This document shows positions 40,924 to 50,800 of a stretch of DNA of 64,000 bases, in pieces. Made by a program: the position numbers and the translations under genes. The stretch's first letter is position 1; each line of letters opens with the position of its first letter. This stretch comes from Sediminibacterium goheungense. GTDB taxonomy: Bacteria; Bacteroidota; Bacteroidia; Chitinophagales; Chitinophagaceae. The stretch covers positions 1,328,050 through 1,392,049 of the forward strand of contig NZ_SNWP01000010.1 of assembly GCF_004361915.1 (NCBI RefSeq), given 5' to 3'. The notes below the pieces were generated by a model. It was not told the origin of the DNA, made no database searches, and was given only the letters and a program-made list of their open reading frames with translations.

Positions 40924-41802
40924 TTATTTAAGAAAACCCTGAAATCCCAGCCATGCCGCAAACTCATCGGCCCAGGCATCGGAGGGTTGCCCCTGCTTTC
41001 TGATACCAAACCCATGGCCTCCTTTATAATAAACATGCAGCTCTGCTGAACGTTTGGCAGTATTCCATTTCGTGTACAATGCCACACTATGCGGCTGCAA
41101 ACCAATCTGATCGTCTGACGCAACGGCCACAAACAATGGTGGCGCATCTGCTGCTACAGTACCCTGCATTTCCGGAGGTAAAAAAGGATAAATGGGGGCC
41201 ACAAAATCGGGTCTGTTATCCATTGTATAACCAAAACCAGCAGAACCAGCTACGGTACCACCGGCTGAAAAACCCATGATGCCGATTTTCTTCGGATCAA
41301 TACCAAATGTGGCTGCATTCTTTCTTACATAAGCAATAGCCTGCTTACCATCTGCTATACTCATGGGTACTGCAGCCAGCTGTTTGGCCTGTAAATCTTT
41401 GTCACCAAATGAAGCATTGAAATCTTTTATGGGATCATCGCCCGAAGCTTTGGCCAATCTATACTTTAATACAAAACAGGTTACACCTTTTGTTGCCAGC
41501 CATCTTGCCACACCCAATCCTTCGTTTTCAATTGACAGAGCAAAAAAACCACCACCCGGACAAATAATCACAGCCGTACCATTGGCTTTGCCGGCCTCGG
41601 GTTTAATAACGGTTAATGTGGGGTCTGCTACATTGTAAACCACTGGTGTGTTCCAGCTGGTTTTTTCAATGGTAGCTTCCGACCAGTTCCAGTTTTCAGA
41701 ACCGGGGGCCTTGCCTTCATAGATTTTTACTATCTGTTGAGCATACAAGATGCCTGCCATTTGCAGCAAGAGAAATAAAGAGAGTAACCATAGCTTACGC
41801 AT
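40924..41802 (-). CDS. Secreted alpha/beta hydrolase (acetyl-esterase type)
   Basis: A 292-residue exported hydrolase with signal peptide about 1-21. It has the oxyanion loop AVIICPGGGFFALS (77-90), the nucleophile Ser179 in IGIMGFSAGGTVAG, an acid at Asp230 or Asp231 in VAVASDDQIG, and His263 in YYKGGHGFGIR, so the triad is complete. The CPGGG-x-GFSAGG pattern is that of acetyl-xylan/BD-FAE-like esterases, many of which deacetylate plant polysaccharides. No other xylan-degradation gene is near, so the substrate is uncertain. It appears monocistronic. Confidence 0.88.
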   Translation of the reverse strand: MRKLWLLSLFLLLQMAGILYAQQIVKIYEGKAPGSENWNWSEATIEKTSWNTPVVYNVADPTLTVIKPEAGKANGTAVIICPGGGFFALSIENEGLGVARWLATKGVTCFVLKYRLAKASGDDPIKDFNASFGDKDLQAKQLAAVPMSIADGKQAIAYVRKNAATFGIDPKKIGIMGFSAGGTVAGSAGFGYTMDNRPDFVAPIYPFLPPEMQGTVAADAPPLFVAVASDDQIGLQPHSVALYTKWNTAKRSAELHVYYKGGHGFGIRKQGQPSDAWADEFAAWLGFQGFLK

Positions 41803-41837
41803 AAATATAAGTTTGTGTTAAGTTACACTTTTTACAA

Positions 41838-41871
41838 ATAAAGAGGGTGTACCAATACTGATACACCCTCT
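41838..41871 (-). terminator. Terminator after the M16 peptidase gene
   Basis: A perfect 10-bp stem agagggtgta (41842-41851) / tacaccctct (41862-41871) with a 10-base loop, followed on the minus strand by a short U-rich tail (TTTATTTG). It lies 24 bases past the M16 stop. Confidence 0.75.
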
Positions 41872-41894
41872 ACATAACTATACAGAAGCCATCG

Positions 41895-44702
41895 CTATTT
41901 TTTTGCCGGATACAATACAGCCCTGATTTCATTTTTACCATCAAACAGTAGTCCTGCTGTTGCTTTAATATCTGCTGCAGTAATGGCATTTAGTGCTTGT
42001 TCATAAGCTAGAATAGAATTAGTGCTGGCTCCATCAACGTATATACTTTGTAACGATTGTGCCCAGAATCGATTTTCCTGGTTATTTACTTTAAACTTTT
42101 CCAACATCGTTTTCTTCACCTTATCCAGATCTTTTTGTTCTGCCCCATTGTTTTTTATCTTACTGATTTCCTCATTAGCAGCTGCAATGAGTTTATCGAC
42201 ATTTTCGGGACCGCAGGGCAGCTGTAATACAAGTGTATACTGACTATATGGATACTGTGTAATTCCGCCAAAAAAACCACCGCCATAAATGCCACCGATT
42301 TTCTCACGCAGCTCTTCTGTAATTTTAATATTCAACACTTCTGTTAATACCTCTGTTTTGAGCTTCAGGTCTTCACTGTACGTAATATCACCAGCGTAAT
42401 AGTTAAAAATAAAACTCTTAGGCTCAGCACCTTTATAGTATTTTAATTCATGAACGCCTTTCTTGGTTCTTACACCATTATCAAAATAGCTACCGGCTTT
42501 TCCTTTCGAGGGTAAGCTTCCGATATAAGTACCCAGTAAGGGTTTAATAGCTTCTACATCAATATTACCGGTAAGAATAAAGGTAAAATCAGTAGCATCC
42601 TTAGTGAGGTCGTTATAGATTGTTAATACCCTTGTTATATCTATTTTATCAAAATCTTCCGCCTTTGGAAAATTTACAGGTGCAAGTGGTTGACCCTGAT
42701 ACAGTGAATTAAAAACCGTATCAATAAAAGAAGTTGTTGGATCAGCCATCATAAACTCAACAGATGCTTTTTGTTTTTCCTTCCAGCCATTAAATAATCC
42801 TTCGTCTTTTCTCGCAGCTGTTAAGTTCAGATAAACCAACTGTAGCATCGTTTCCAGATCTTTAATACTGCTGCTACCATTGATACTGGTTGACAGGCCA
42901 GACAGATTGGTGGTTACTGAAGCCTGCTTACCGGCAAGGAATTTTCTAAGATCAACAGGAGAGAAGTCGCCAAAACCCATTTGCTGTACAACGCGGGATG
43001 CAAAACTTGCGTTCAGCTTGTCAGCAACACCATAAGTACTATAACCGCCCTTTTTTGCACCTGTTAAAACAATTTCATCTGCCTTGAAATTGGTTGGCTT
43101 TAGAATTACTTTCGCTCCGTTTGAAAAATAAAGTTCCGTAGTACCTAATGCATCGTTTTTAGCTTCTTTATTAATGGTTCCTGCAGTTGGCTTTTTGGCT
43201 AGTAAAGAAGCAGCCAGTGCCTTTTCTTCATAAGCTTTTACACCGGTGTTCAAGGTTTTTTCAGTTAAAGCAAGTAAGCCTTCTTTAGTAGGAAGTTGAT
43301 CCTGATTTTTTGAAGGAGCCTGAACGGTTACAAAAAGACGTTCATTATTTTTGAGATCATTGGCAAGTACGTTTACTTCTTGAGCAGTAATTTCAGGCAC
43401 CAACTTTTTTTGATAGGTAAACTCATTTTCGATACCAGGAATGGGTTCAGCTTCCAGGAAATGACGGATGTATTCATCAGCAAACCTTGCAGATTCAGTT
43501 TTATCCCTGTTATTATACAAACGTTCTGCAGATGCCAGTAACTGTTTCTTACCTCTTTCAATTTCATTCGCTGTAAAACCAAACTGGTTTACCCTTTTTA
43601 TTTCAGTTAAGATGGCCGATAAAGCTGAATCTGTTCCCTTTTTTCCAGCTACCACATACCCGCTAAATGCTTCGTAGCCTCTTGCGAAGGAACCAAACCC
43701 TGTGCCTGCATATACGTATGAGGGATTGGAATTCTGAGCCAGTTCATTCAAACGTTGATTCAGCAGGGTACTAAAGAGGCGTTTTGCCAACCCATTCTTA
43801 TAATCGCCCAAGGTAAGCTCAGGCTGATCTTTCTGTGGATTATACGTAAATTCTACTGCTATATTGGTTGCTTCAGGATCGGTTAAAACCAGTCCTTCAT
43901 TTTTTGCTCTGGCCATGAGAGGAAATGAGGGTCTTATTCTTGGTTTTACAGGATTTTTGAGGGAACCAAAATATTGACGAATCATTTTTTCGGTTTCAAC
44001 CAGATCAATATCACCAACGGCCACCACCGCCATCAGGTCTGGGCGATACCAGTCTCTATAAAAACGCTTTATCGCATCGTATTTAAAGGTTTTTAGTATA
44101 CTGTCTTTCCCAATGGGTAATCGGTTTGCATATTTTGATCCTGCATATTGAAGTGGATATGATTTTCTAAACATCCGATCTTCGGCTCCTTTACCCAGGC
44201 GGCTTTCTTCTAATACCACTTTTCGTTCATCATCGATAGCCGAGTTTTCGAATGTAATACCCGAAGCCCAGTCTTGCAGTACCTGCATTCCTTTGGTAAA
44301 ATTGGCAGGGTCACTTAAAGGAACAGGAAGAATATAAACCGTTTCATTAAAGCTGGTATAGGCATTCAGGTCCGAACCAAACTCAATACCTATACTTTGC
44401 AGAAAACTCACCAGTTCATTTTTCTTAAAATTTTTGGTGCCATTAAATGCCATGTGTTCTGTAAAATGTGCCAACCCTTGCTGGTCATCATCTTCTAAAA
44501 TAGAACCAGCATTTACTACTAAACGGAGCTCTACTTTTTTCTCAGGTTTACCGTTCTTTTTAATATAGTAAGTAAGACCATTCGATAGTTTACCTACTTT
44601 GATGCCGGGATCGATAGGCAACTTATCTGTTAACGAGGTTTGAGACGATGCGCACAGTACAATACTGAGAAAAAACAAAAGAAGAATTTTTCGGGGTAGC
44701 AT
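41895..44702 (-). CDS. Exported M16 (insulinase-like) zinc metallopeptidase
   Basis: A 935-residue protein with two M16 halves in one chain. The start at ATG 44702 gives a signal peptide (KILLLFFLSIVLCASSQ); an in-frame ATG at 44753 adds 17 residues. The N-terminal half has the inverted zinc motif HFTEH (His79, Glu82, His83), and Glu159 in DDERKVVLEES, 76 residues on, is the third ligand. The C-terminal half (from about 530) lacks the HxxEH motif, as usual, and has the FILTGNIDVEAIKPLL and LREKIGGIYGGGFFGG segments. It is periplasmic, degrading or processing peptides. The Cys-rich lipoprotein island lies upstream. Confidence 0.92.
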   Translation of the reverse strand: MLPRKILLLFFLSIVLCASSQTSLTDKLPIDPGIKVGKLSNGLTYYIKKNGKPEKKVELRLVVNAGSILEDDDQQGLAHFTEHMAFNGTKNFKKNELVSFLQSIGIEFGSDLNAYTSFNETVYILPVPLSDPANFTKGMQVLQDWASGITFENSAIDDERKVVLEESRLGKGAEDRMFRKSYPLQYAGSKYANRLPIGKDSILKTFKYDAIKRFYRDWYRPDLMAVVAVGDIDLVETEKMIRQYFGSLKNPVKPRIRPSFPLMARAKNEGLVLTDPEATNIAVEFTYNPQKDQPELTLGDYKNGLAKRLFSTLLNQRLNELAQNSNPSYVYAGTGFGSFARGYEAFSGYVVAGKKGTDSALSAILTEIKRVNQFGFTANEIERGKKQLLASAERLYNNRDKTESARFADEYIRHFLEAEPIPGIENEFTYQKKLVPEITAQEVNVLANDLKNNERLFVTVQAPSKNQDQLPTKEGLLALTEKTLNTGVKAYEEKALAASLLAKKPTAGTINKEAKNDALGTTELYFSNGAKVILKPTNFKADEIVLTGAKKGGYSTYGVADKLNASFASRVVQQMGFGDFSPVDLRKFLAGKQASVTTNLSGLSTSINGSSSIKDLETMLQLVYLNLTAARKDEGLFNGWKEKQKASVEFMMADPTTSFIDTVFNSLYQGQPLAPVNFPKAEDFDKIDITRVLTIYNDLTKDATDFTFILTGNIDVEAIKPLLGTYIGSLPSKGKAGSYFDNGVRTKKGVHELKYYKGAEPKSFIFNYYAGDITYSEDLKLKTEVLTEVLNIKITEELREKIGGIYGGGFFGGITQYPYSQYTLVLQLPCGPENVDKLIAAANEEISKIKNNGAEQKDLDKVKKTMLEKFKVNNQENRFWAQSLQSIYVDGASTNSILAYEQALNAITAADIKATAGLLFDGKNEIRAVLYPAKK

Positions 44703-44998
44703 ATAATTCTTAACCAATATTGATTTAACTATTAAAAAAAAATATGTATTCACTCTTTACACTTTTTGATATTTGAAAATTATATACCTATTTATTCTTA
44801 AACTATGACACATCACTAAAAGATTAATACTGGTATTGACTAAATCTATTTTTTACTTAAAGATTGGATAATTGAGATTTTTTCTCATAAAATACTACCC
44901 TTTCATAAATAATTCTTATCAAAGATTTACTCTGTCTGTTTAATTAAAAAATTAACAACCAATTTAGTGATATACAAGAAACTCAAAAACGTTTCATT
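44703..44998. other. AT-rich gene-free spacer upstream of the M16 gene
   Basis: About 300 bases of very AT-rich DNA with no convincing open frame. No TAnnTTTG promoter match was found near the M16 start. It marks one edge of the AT-rich island that runs to about 46360. Confidence 0.45.
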
Positions 44999-45056
44999 AT
45001 CATGCCTTTTCAATTATGTAGTACACAACTACAGAGTAAAATTGAAAAGGCATGAT
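44999..45056 (-). terminator. Perfect 17-bp inverted repeat downstream of the small membrane protein
   Basis: atcatgccttttcaatt (44999-45015) and aattgaaaaggcatgat (45040-45056) are exactly complementary. A second pair, TGTAG (45017-45021) and CTACA (45029-45033), is nested within. It lies 23 bases past the stop at 45080. There is no clear U-tract, so it may protect or end the transcript. Confidence 0.6.
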
Positions 45057-45079
45057 TAGTTTTAGACATTTAAAATTAT

Positions 45080-45328
45080 TTACCTAAAAAAAGAATAATA
45101 CATAGTTATACCAAAAGCTATAGATATGTATAGGTATATGTATAAATTATTTCTTTTTTTATTTGAAGCTTCGCGATTTTTAAAGAAAAGAAAAGCAATC
45201 ACTGCCAATATTACAAAGTATAAAGACCATAACCTCCCTGAGTTCTGAACATATATATTGTTACGAAAAAAATATCCTATAATAATTATGTACAATAGTA
45301 ATATGGCTGCAAGAATTTTTGTTTTCAT
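45080..45328 (-). CDS. Small three-helix membrane protein
   Basis: An 82-residue protein starting at ATG 45328 (MKTKILAAILLLYIII); the longer frame from 45382 overlaps the upstream gene and is not preferred. It has three hydrophobic segments (about 4-22, 33-50 and 62-79) with a basic loop (FFKNREASNKKRNN) between the last two. No family was recognised. It starts 19 bases after the Cys-rich lipoprotein gene and shares its AT-rich composition, so the two are probably one transcript. Position and size would suit an immunity protein if the partner is a bacteriocin precursor, but that is speculation. Confidence 0.6.
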   Translation of the reverse strand: MKTKILAAILLLYIIIIGYFFRNNIYVQNSGRLWSLYFVILAVIAFLFFKNREASNKKRNNLYIYLYISIAFGITMYYSFFR

Positions 45329-45347
45329 AACCTCAATATTGATATTA

Positions 45348-46037
45348 TTAATTTTTTGTTTTGGGGCAGTACTTATTAGCACACTCCTCTATCCCTTCCG
45401 CAGCCCAATTACTGGCACCAATTAAACATAAAACCGAAGCTGTACCTGCACTTAAAGCTTCGCAACCAGCTAATATTAAAGCTCCCTCGACCGCTACACC
45501 TACCGAACATCTATAATATCTCCATCCACAACCTCCTTCTTCATTTGATCTAACAACTTGTGAGTTTCTAACTGTGGTACTATTTGAAGTATTCTCATTC
45601 ATTAAAGTAGCGGCCTCAATGAAAATATCTCGAGTTAAATTTGTACCGTATCGTTTCTGTAAATTACTATTATTTTCATAAATAATTTTACTAATATTTT
45701 CCAGTGTCGCTTTATCAAGAGGTGTTAAATCATTTACAATTGTAGAGTATTGCTGTTCAGCACTAAGCTTTTGTCCCTTTGCCAAATCTATTTTTGAACG
45801 AATACTATTTCGTTTGTCTTTGCTAAAATTATGGATTGAGTAGTCTACCATAATATTAAAATTTCTAATTAAAGTAATAAAAGACTCATCTTTTGCTAAT
45901 GATTTAGCATCAGTTTTCTGAAATTTATCTGGATTATTTTTGACCTCCTTTTGACATCCCATAATAGATAGTGCAAAAAGAAAAATAAGGGCTGCTGCAG
46001 AGAGTACCCCTTTGCTAAAAGATGTTACTTGTTTCAT
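45348..46037 (-). CDS. Lipoprotein with Cys-rich, bacteriocin-like C-terminal domain
   Basis: A 229-residue protein with a lipoprotein signal (LFALSIMGCQKE, lipid Cys28). A helical, polar middle (about 40-150) follows. The last 60 residues are quite different: after a double glycine at 168-169 come six cysteines (170, 177, 192, 204, 219, 224) in a small hydrophobic Gly/Ala-rich stretch (EGALILAGCEALSAG) ending NKYCPKTKN. A Cys-rich tail behind a GG site recalls bacteriocin precursors, and Bacteroidota have annotated 'fulvocin C-related' lipoproteins of similar build; the relation here is inferred. The DNA is more AT-rich than its neighbours and gene-poor spacers flank it, suggesting acquisition. 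Confidence 0.65.
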   Translation of the reverse strand: MKQVTSFSKGVLSAAALIFLFALSIMGCQKEVKNNPDKFQKTDAKSLAKDESFITLIRNFNIMVDYSIHNFSKDKRNSIRSKIDLAKGQKLSAEQQYSTIVNDLTPLDKATLENISKIIYENNSNLQKRYGTNLTRDIFIEAATLMNENTSNSTTVRNSQVVRSNEEGGCGWRYYRCSVGVAVEGALILAGCEALSAGTASVLCLIGASNWAAEGIEECANKYCPKTKN

Positions 46038-46364
46038 GATTGTTTAGTTTTAGAAATGATAATAATGAAACAATACTATCATAAAATCTGATAAAAGATA
46101 ACTGCGTTTTTTCGCAGTCGAAAAAATTCTACAAGCCTTTCAAATATTATCTATTATCAAGTAGTTAAATGGCTATTTTATGTATAGGTAAATTATAGAA
46201 ACTGATAGCTGAATTTATCATTAACCACTCAAATTTTCAATAAAAAAAACAATCATCATTGTAAAATATTTTCTGATGATTCAGTTCAGGAAACAACTGA
46301 AGGCACTTAGAGGCTCATTAAAGACTCAACATGTAAGGTTTTTAAAGCACTTGCACAGATAAAT
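46038..46364. other. AT-rich spacer upstream of the lipoprotein gene
   Basis: No gene is supported here. It contains a 6-bp palindrome actgcg-tttttt-cgcagt (46101-46118) and TAGTATTG on the minus strand (46071-46078), one mismatch from the -7 consensus, 34 bases from the lipoprotein start. Both could be regulatory. Confidence 0.4.
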
Positions 46365-46392
46365 AAAAAACGGCCGGGCTCCCGCCCGACCG
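46365..46392 (-). terminator. Terminator of the RND efflux operon
   Basis: The stem cggccgggc (46371-46379) / gcccgaccg (46384-46392), with one mismatch, is followed on the minus strand by T6. It lies 64 bases past the stop of the outer membrane factor gene. Confidence 0.85.
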
Positions 46393-46455
46393 CCCTCTTT
46401 GTCAATCGAAACCCAAATTGTGATTCTTACGCCTGTCTATCGGTTCTTCAACTTT

Positions 46456-47877
46456 TTAGTTCCAGCCCCCGCCAAGGGCCTTATAAATATTTACTTTGGC
46501 ACTCAACTGTTTCATTCTGATCTCAATCAACTGCATTTTAGATTCCAGTGCCTCTCTTTGTGTTAACAGCACTTCCATATAATCTGCCCGTGCAGAGTTG
46601 AAGAGATTATTAGATATGCCCACAGATTGCAACAATATATCTACCTCTTTTGCCTTGAGTGCATAACTGGTTTTGAAGTTGGCTGCTTTTGCTATCTGGT
46701 TCAGCACTTCGGTATATGCATTCAAAATGGTTTGCTGGTATTTATATATAGCCTGCGTTTGCTGAGCATTGGCATTATAATAAGTAGCTGTGATGGCATT
46801 TTTATTTACCAATGGCGCCACCATATCGCCCGCCAGGTTATAAATAATAGAAGCGGGTCTGATAAGGTATAAGGGATTGAATGCCTGAAAACCCAGTCCG
46901 GCCTGCAAACTGAAGGATGGATAGAAGTTGGCCCTAGCCACCTGCACATCAAGCTTTGCAGCAGCTATATCCAGTTCTGCCTGTCTGATGTCGGGTCGGT
47001 TTACCAGCAATTGTGCGGGTACCCCTGTTTGCATATCATCAACCGGCATGGTATTAAACTGCATTGAGTTTCGCTCAATTACAGGTGTGTATTTACCGGT
47101 GAGGTAACGGATTCTGTTTTCAGTTTCCGTAATCTGCTGTTTAATTTCGTACTGAAGGTTTTGTGTATTCAGTAACTGTGCCTCAAACCGGTTCACAGCC
47201 AGCTGGGTAACTTTTGCCGCTTCTTTCTGCTGGCGTATAATCTTCAACACATTGCTCTGTAGTGTGATATTCTGCTCAATAATCTGCAACTGATTATCCA
47301 ATGCCATTAACTCGTAATAAGAGCTGGCTATTTCGGCAATGATCTGTGTGATCATAAAGTTCCGGCCCTCTACATTGGATGCCATTCTCAACACCGCAGA
47401 TTTTTGTGCATTGCGCAGCTTCTTCCACACATCGAGTTCCCAGGAGAAAAAAGCACCGCCGATAAAATCACCAACATACTTAGGTCCTTTATCAGGATTG
47501 GCTTTCAGGTCTTCTTCTGAAAAACCATCCCAGGTATATTTACCTGCCCTGTCTACAGCAGCACCGGCTCTGATGTTTACAAAAGGCAGGTATTCACCTC
47601 GCCTTTGCATGATTTCATTCTTACTCATTTCAATTTCCTGCAGCGTAATATTCAGCTCCTGGTTATTCTGCAGAGCGGTATCAATCAAGGCAATTAAATG
47701 GGGATCGGTAAAATATTGCCGCCAGGGTACCCGGGCAATATTGGTAGTATCCTGTGAGCTGGTATAGCTCACAGGTACTGTTTTATCTTCCTCTTTACTG
47801 GTGATGGCTGGCACTTTACAGGCACCCAACCCCACAATAGTACTTACAAGAAAAAGGTATTTAACTGGTAGTTTCAT
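46456..47877 (-). CDS. RND efflux outer membrane lipoprotein (NodT/OprM type)
   Basis: A 473-residue TolC-superfamily lipoprotein that forms the outer membrane channel of the tripartite pump. The start at ATG 47877 gives a lipobox VGLGAC with Cys20; a longer frame from 47904 is less likely. The two outer membrane factor repeats are seen, with VPWRQYFTDPHLIALIDTAL and NNQELNITLQEIEMSKNEI in the first and VNRPDIRQAELDIAAAKLDV in the second, and the protein ends YKALGGGWN as OprM-like proteins do. It overlaps the pump gene by 17 bases and is the last gene of the operon. Confidence 0.94.
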   Translation of the reverse strand: MKLPVKYLFLVSTIVGLGACKVPAITSKEEDKTVPVSYTSSQDTTNIARVPWRQYFTDPHLIALIDTALQNNQELNITLQEIEMSKNEIMQRRGEYLPFVNIRAGAAVDRAGKYTWDGFSEEDLKANPDKGPKYVGDFIGGAFFSWELDVWKKLRNAQKSAVLRMASNVEGRNFMITQIIAEIASSYYELMALDNQLQIIEQNITLQSNVLKIIRQQKEAAKVTQLAVNRFEAQLLNTQNLQYEIKQQITETENRIRYLTGKYTPVIERNSMQFNTMPVDDMQTGVPAQLLVNRPDIRQAELDIAAAKLDVQVARANFYPSFSLQAGLGFQAFNPLYLIRPASIIYNLAGDMVAPLVNKNAITATYYNANAQQTQAIYKYQQTILNAYTEVLNQIAKAANFKTSYALKAKEVDILLQSVGISNNLFNSARADYMEVLLTQREALESKMQLIEIRMKQLSAKVNIYKALGGGWN

Positions 47878-50800
47878 TATCTTTTTTATTTCTGATTCTT
47901 GCAATAATTTTTTTGATTTTTTTCGTCAGCGATGATTCGTTGTTTTCAACAAAGTCTTCGCTCAACGGGTTTTTATCTTCATCTCGTATGAGGTACCTGC
48001 CCTCCTGCATTTTTCCGAAGATGAAATACAGACCGGGTACAATGATTACCCCGAACACCGTTCCGAACAACATGCCTCCTAATGCAGATGCACCAATGGT
48101 ATGGTTACCCACTGCTCCGGGACCGGTTGCAATAACCAGTGGAATTAAGCCTGCAATAAAAGCAAAGGACGTCATGAGGATGGGTCTGAAACGGGCTTTG
48201 GCACCTTCAATAGCTGCCGCCAGTACGGTAGCACCTTTGTTGTGTTTCTGTACCGCAAACTCTACAATCAGTACCGCATTTTTACCTAATAAGCCCACGA
48301 GCATGATCATACCCACCTGTGCATAGATATCATTTGCCAGCCCCAAGGCCTTCAATAAGAAGAAGGATCCGAAAATACCTGGTGGCAGTGATAACAAAAC
48401 CGCAAACGGAAGCAGGAAACTTTCGTATTGCGCCGCAAGAATTAAATACACAAAGAAGATAACAATGATGAACAAATAGAGGGCCTCATTACCTCTTCTC
48501 GCTTCATCATAAGAAAGACCTTCCCATGCAATATCATAACCTCTTGGCAATGTTGCCGCTGCTACTTCTTTAATGGCTTTGATAGCATCTCCCGATGAAT
48601 AACCCTTGGCAGGTGTACCATTGATGAGTGATGAGATGTAGAGATTATAACGCGATATTTCATTGGGGCCCTGTGTTTTGGTGATCTTCATAAAAGCAGA
48701 ATAAGGTACCATTTCACCATGATCGTTCTTTACAAACATGTTCAACAGATCGGATGGTTGCTTTCTGAATTCAGGGCCTGCCTGTGTGTACACTTTATAG
48801 TAATTATTGAATCGGATAAAGCCCTGCTCGTATGTACTTCCAATCATGATATTCAGGTTTTCCATGGCATTACCCAATGAAACACCTTTCTGCATAGCCA
48901 GCTCATTGTCTACCGTAATTTCATATTGCGGATACTTTGCAGAGTAAAAGGCAAATAAACCAGACAGTTCTTTTCTTTTCCTTAATGCTGCAAGAAAATC
49001 AGCATTAACCCTGTCGAATTCCTGGTAGTCCACATCACTGCTTTTATCTAATAAACGCAAAGAAAAACCGTCTGATGTACCATAACCCGGAACCGCCGGT
49101 GGTTCAAAATATTCAATATTTGCCGGCAGATCCTTTGATGCTTTCTCCAGTTCTTCGATTACTTCTTTAACCGACTGTTTTCTTTCCGACCAGTCTTTCA
49201 GGTTTATCAAACAGGTACCCGCATTGGAACCACGGCCTTCTGTAAGAATTTCATATCCTGCCAGAGAAGTAACAGACGAAACCGCTTCAATTTTCTTGGC
49301 TACTGCCTGTAATTTTCTGGATATTTCATTGGTACGTTCCAGTGTGGTACCTGGCGGTGTTTGAATGATGGCATAAATCTGCCCCTGGTCCTCACTGGGA
49401 ATAAAACCTGCAGGGAGGATTTTATTTACACTCATGACCCCAAAAGAAAAAGCGATCAGTAGTCCGTAAGTAATCAACCTTCTGTTAACGATGAGCGACA
49501 GGAATTTAGTGTACCTGCCTGTAACACGTTCAAAGGTTCTGTTGAACCAGTTGATAAACAGACTAACCGGCGTTTTTCTTTTGGGTTTACCATGTGTGTT
49601 TTTTAATAGCATGGCACATAACACTGGGGTAAGTGTTAGTGCCACGAAACCAGAGATCACAATCGCGCTCGCCATGGTAAGCGAGAACTGCCGGTAGAGT
49701 ACCCCTACAGGCCCCGTCATAAAGGCTACGGGTACAAATACAGAAGTCATTACGAGTGTAATGGCGATGATGGCTCCGCTGATTTCACGAATTACTTTTT
49801 TAACGGCTGCAAAAGGCGATAGATTTTCTTCTTCCATCTTTACGTGTACCGCTTCCACCACTACAATGGCATCATCAACCACGACCCCGATGGCTAGTAC
49901 CAATGCGAATAAAGTAATCAGGTTAATACTCAACCCGAAAAACTTCATCAGTGCAAATGCACCGATCAGTGATACCGGTACTGCCAGAATGGGGATAAAG
50001 GTAGAGCGCCAATCGCCGAGGAAAACGAATACTACAATCGCTACCAGTACAAATGCCTCCAATAAGGTATGTAATACTTTTTCAATAGAAGCATCCACAA
50101 ACTTCGATACATCGTAGTTGATTTCGTAATTGATACCCGGAGGGAAATCTTTTTTCAGTTCTTCCAGCTTGGCTTTTACATCCGCAATAACCGTATTGGC
50201 ATTACTGCCGGGGTTTTGTTTTAGTACGAGTGATGCAGATGGATGACCATCTTTATTTGAATAGATATCAACAAACTCACTACCTACTTCTACTTCAGCA
50301 ATATCTTTTAATTTCAATATCTCACCATCAGCATTGGCTTTAATAATAATATCCTGGTATTGCTCCGGTTTATTGTACCAGCCTTTATAGGTGAACACAT
50401 ATTCCTGCGACTGCGCTTTTTTACCGGAGCTGAGACCCACACGTCCGGGTCTTGCCAATACGCTTTGCTCATCAATAGATTTCAATACTTCTTCAGCAGA
50501 AATATTATAAGCACGCATTCTTTCCGGATCGAGCCATACACGAATGGCAAAAGCACGGCTACCGATGGCCTGTGCAAAACCCATTCCTTTAATACGCTGT
50601 AATTCTGGCAGGATGTAGGTGTTGGCGTAGTTGAATAAAAATTTCTCATCAACACTGTTGTCTTCACTATACAGGTTGAGGTACATCAGCATACTGGGCT
50701 GGAGGGGTGAAATAATAACACCCTCTCGCTGTACCAGCGGCGGAAGGTTGGTCATTACCTGATCTACCCTCGATTTTACCCTTACGGCAGCCAGTGTTGG

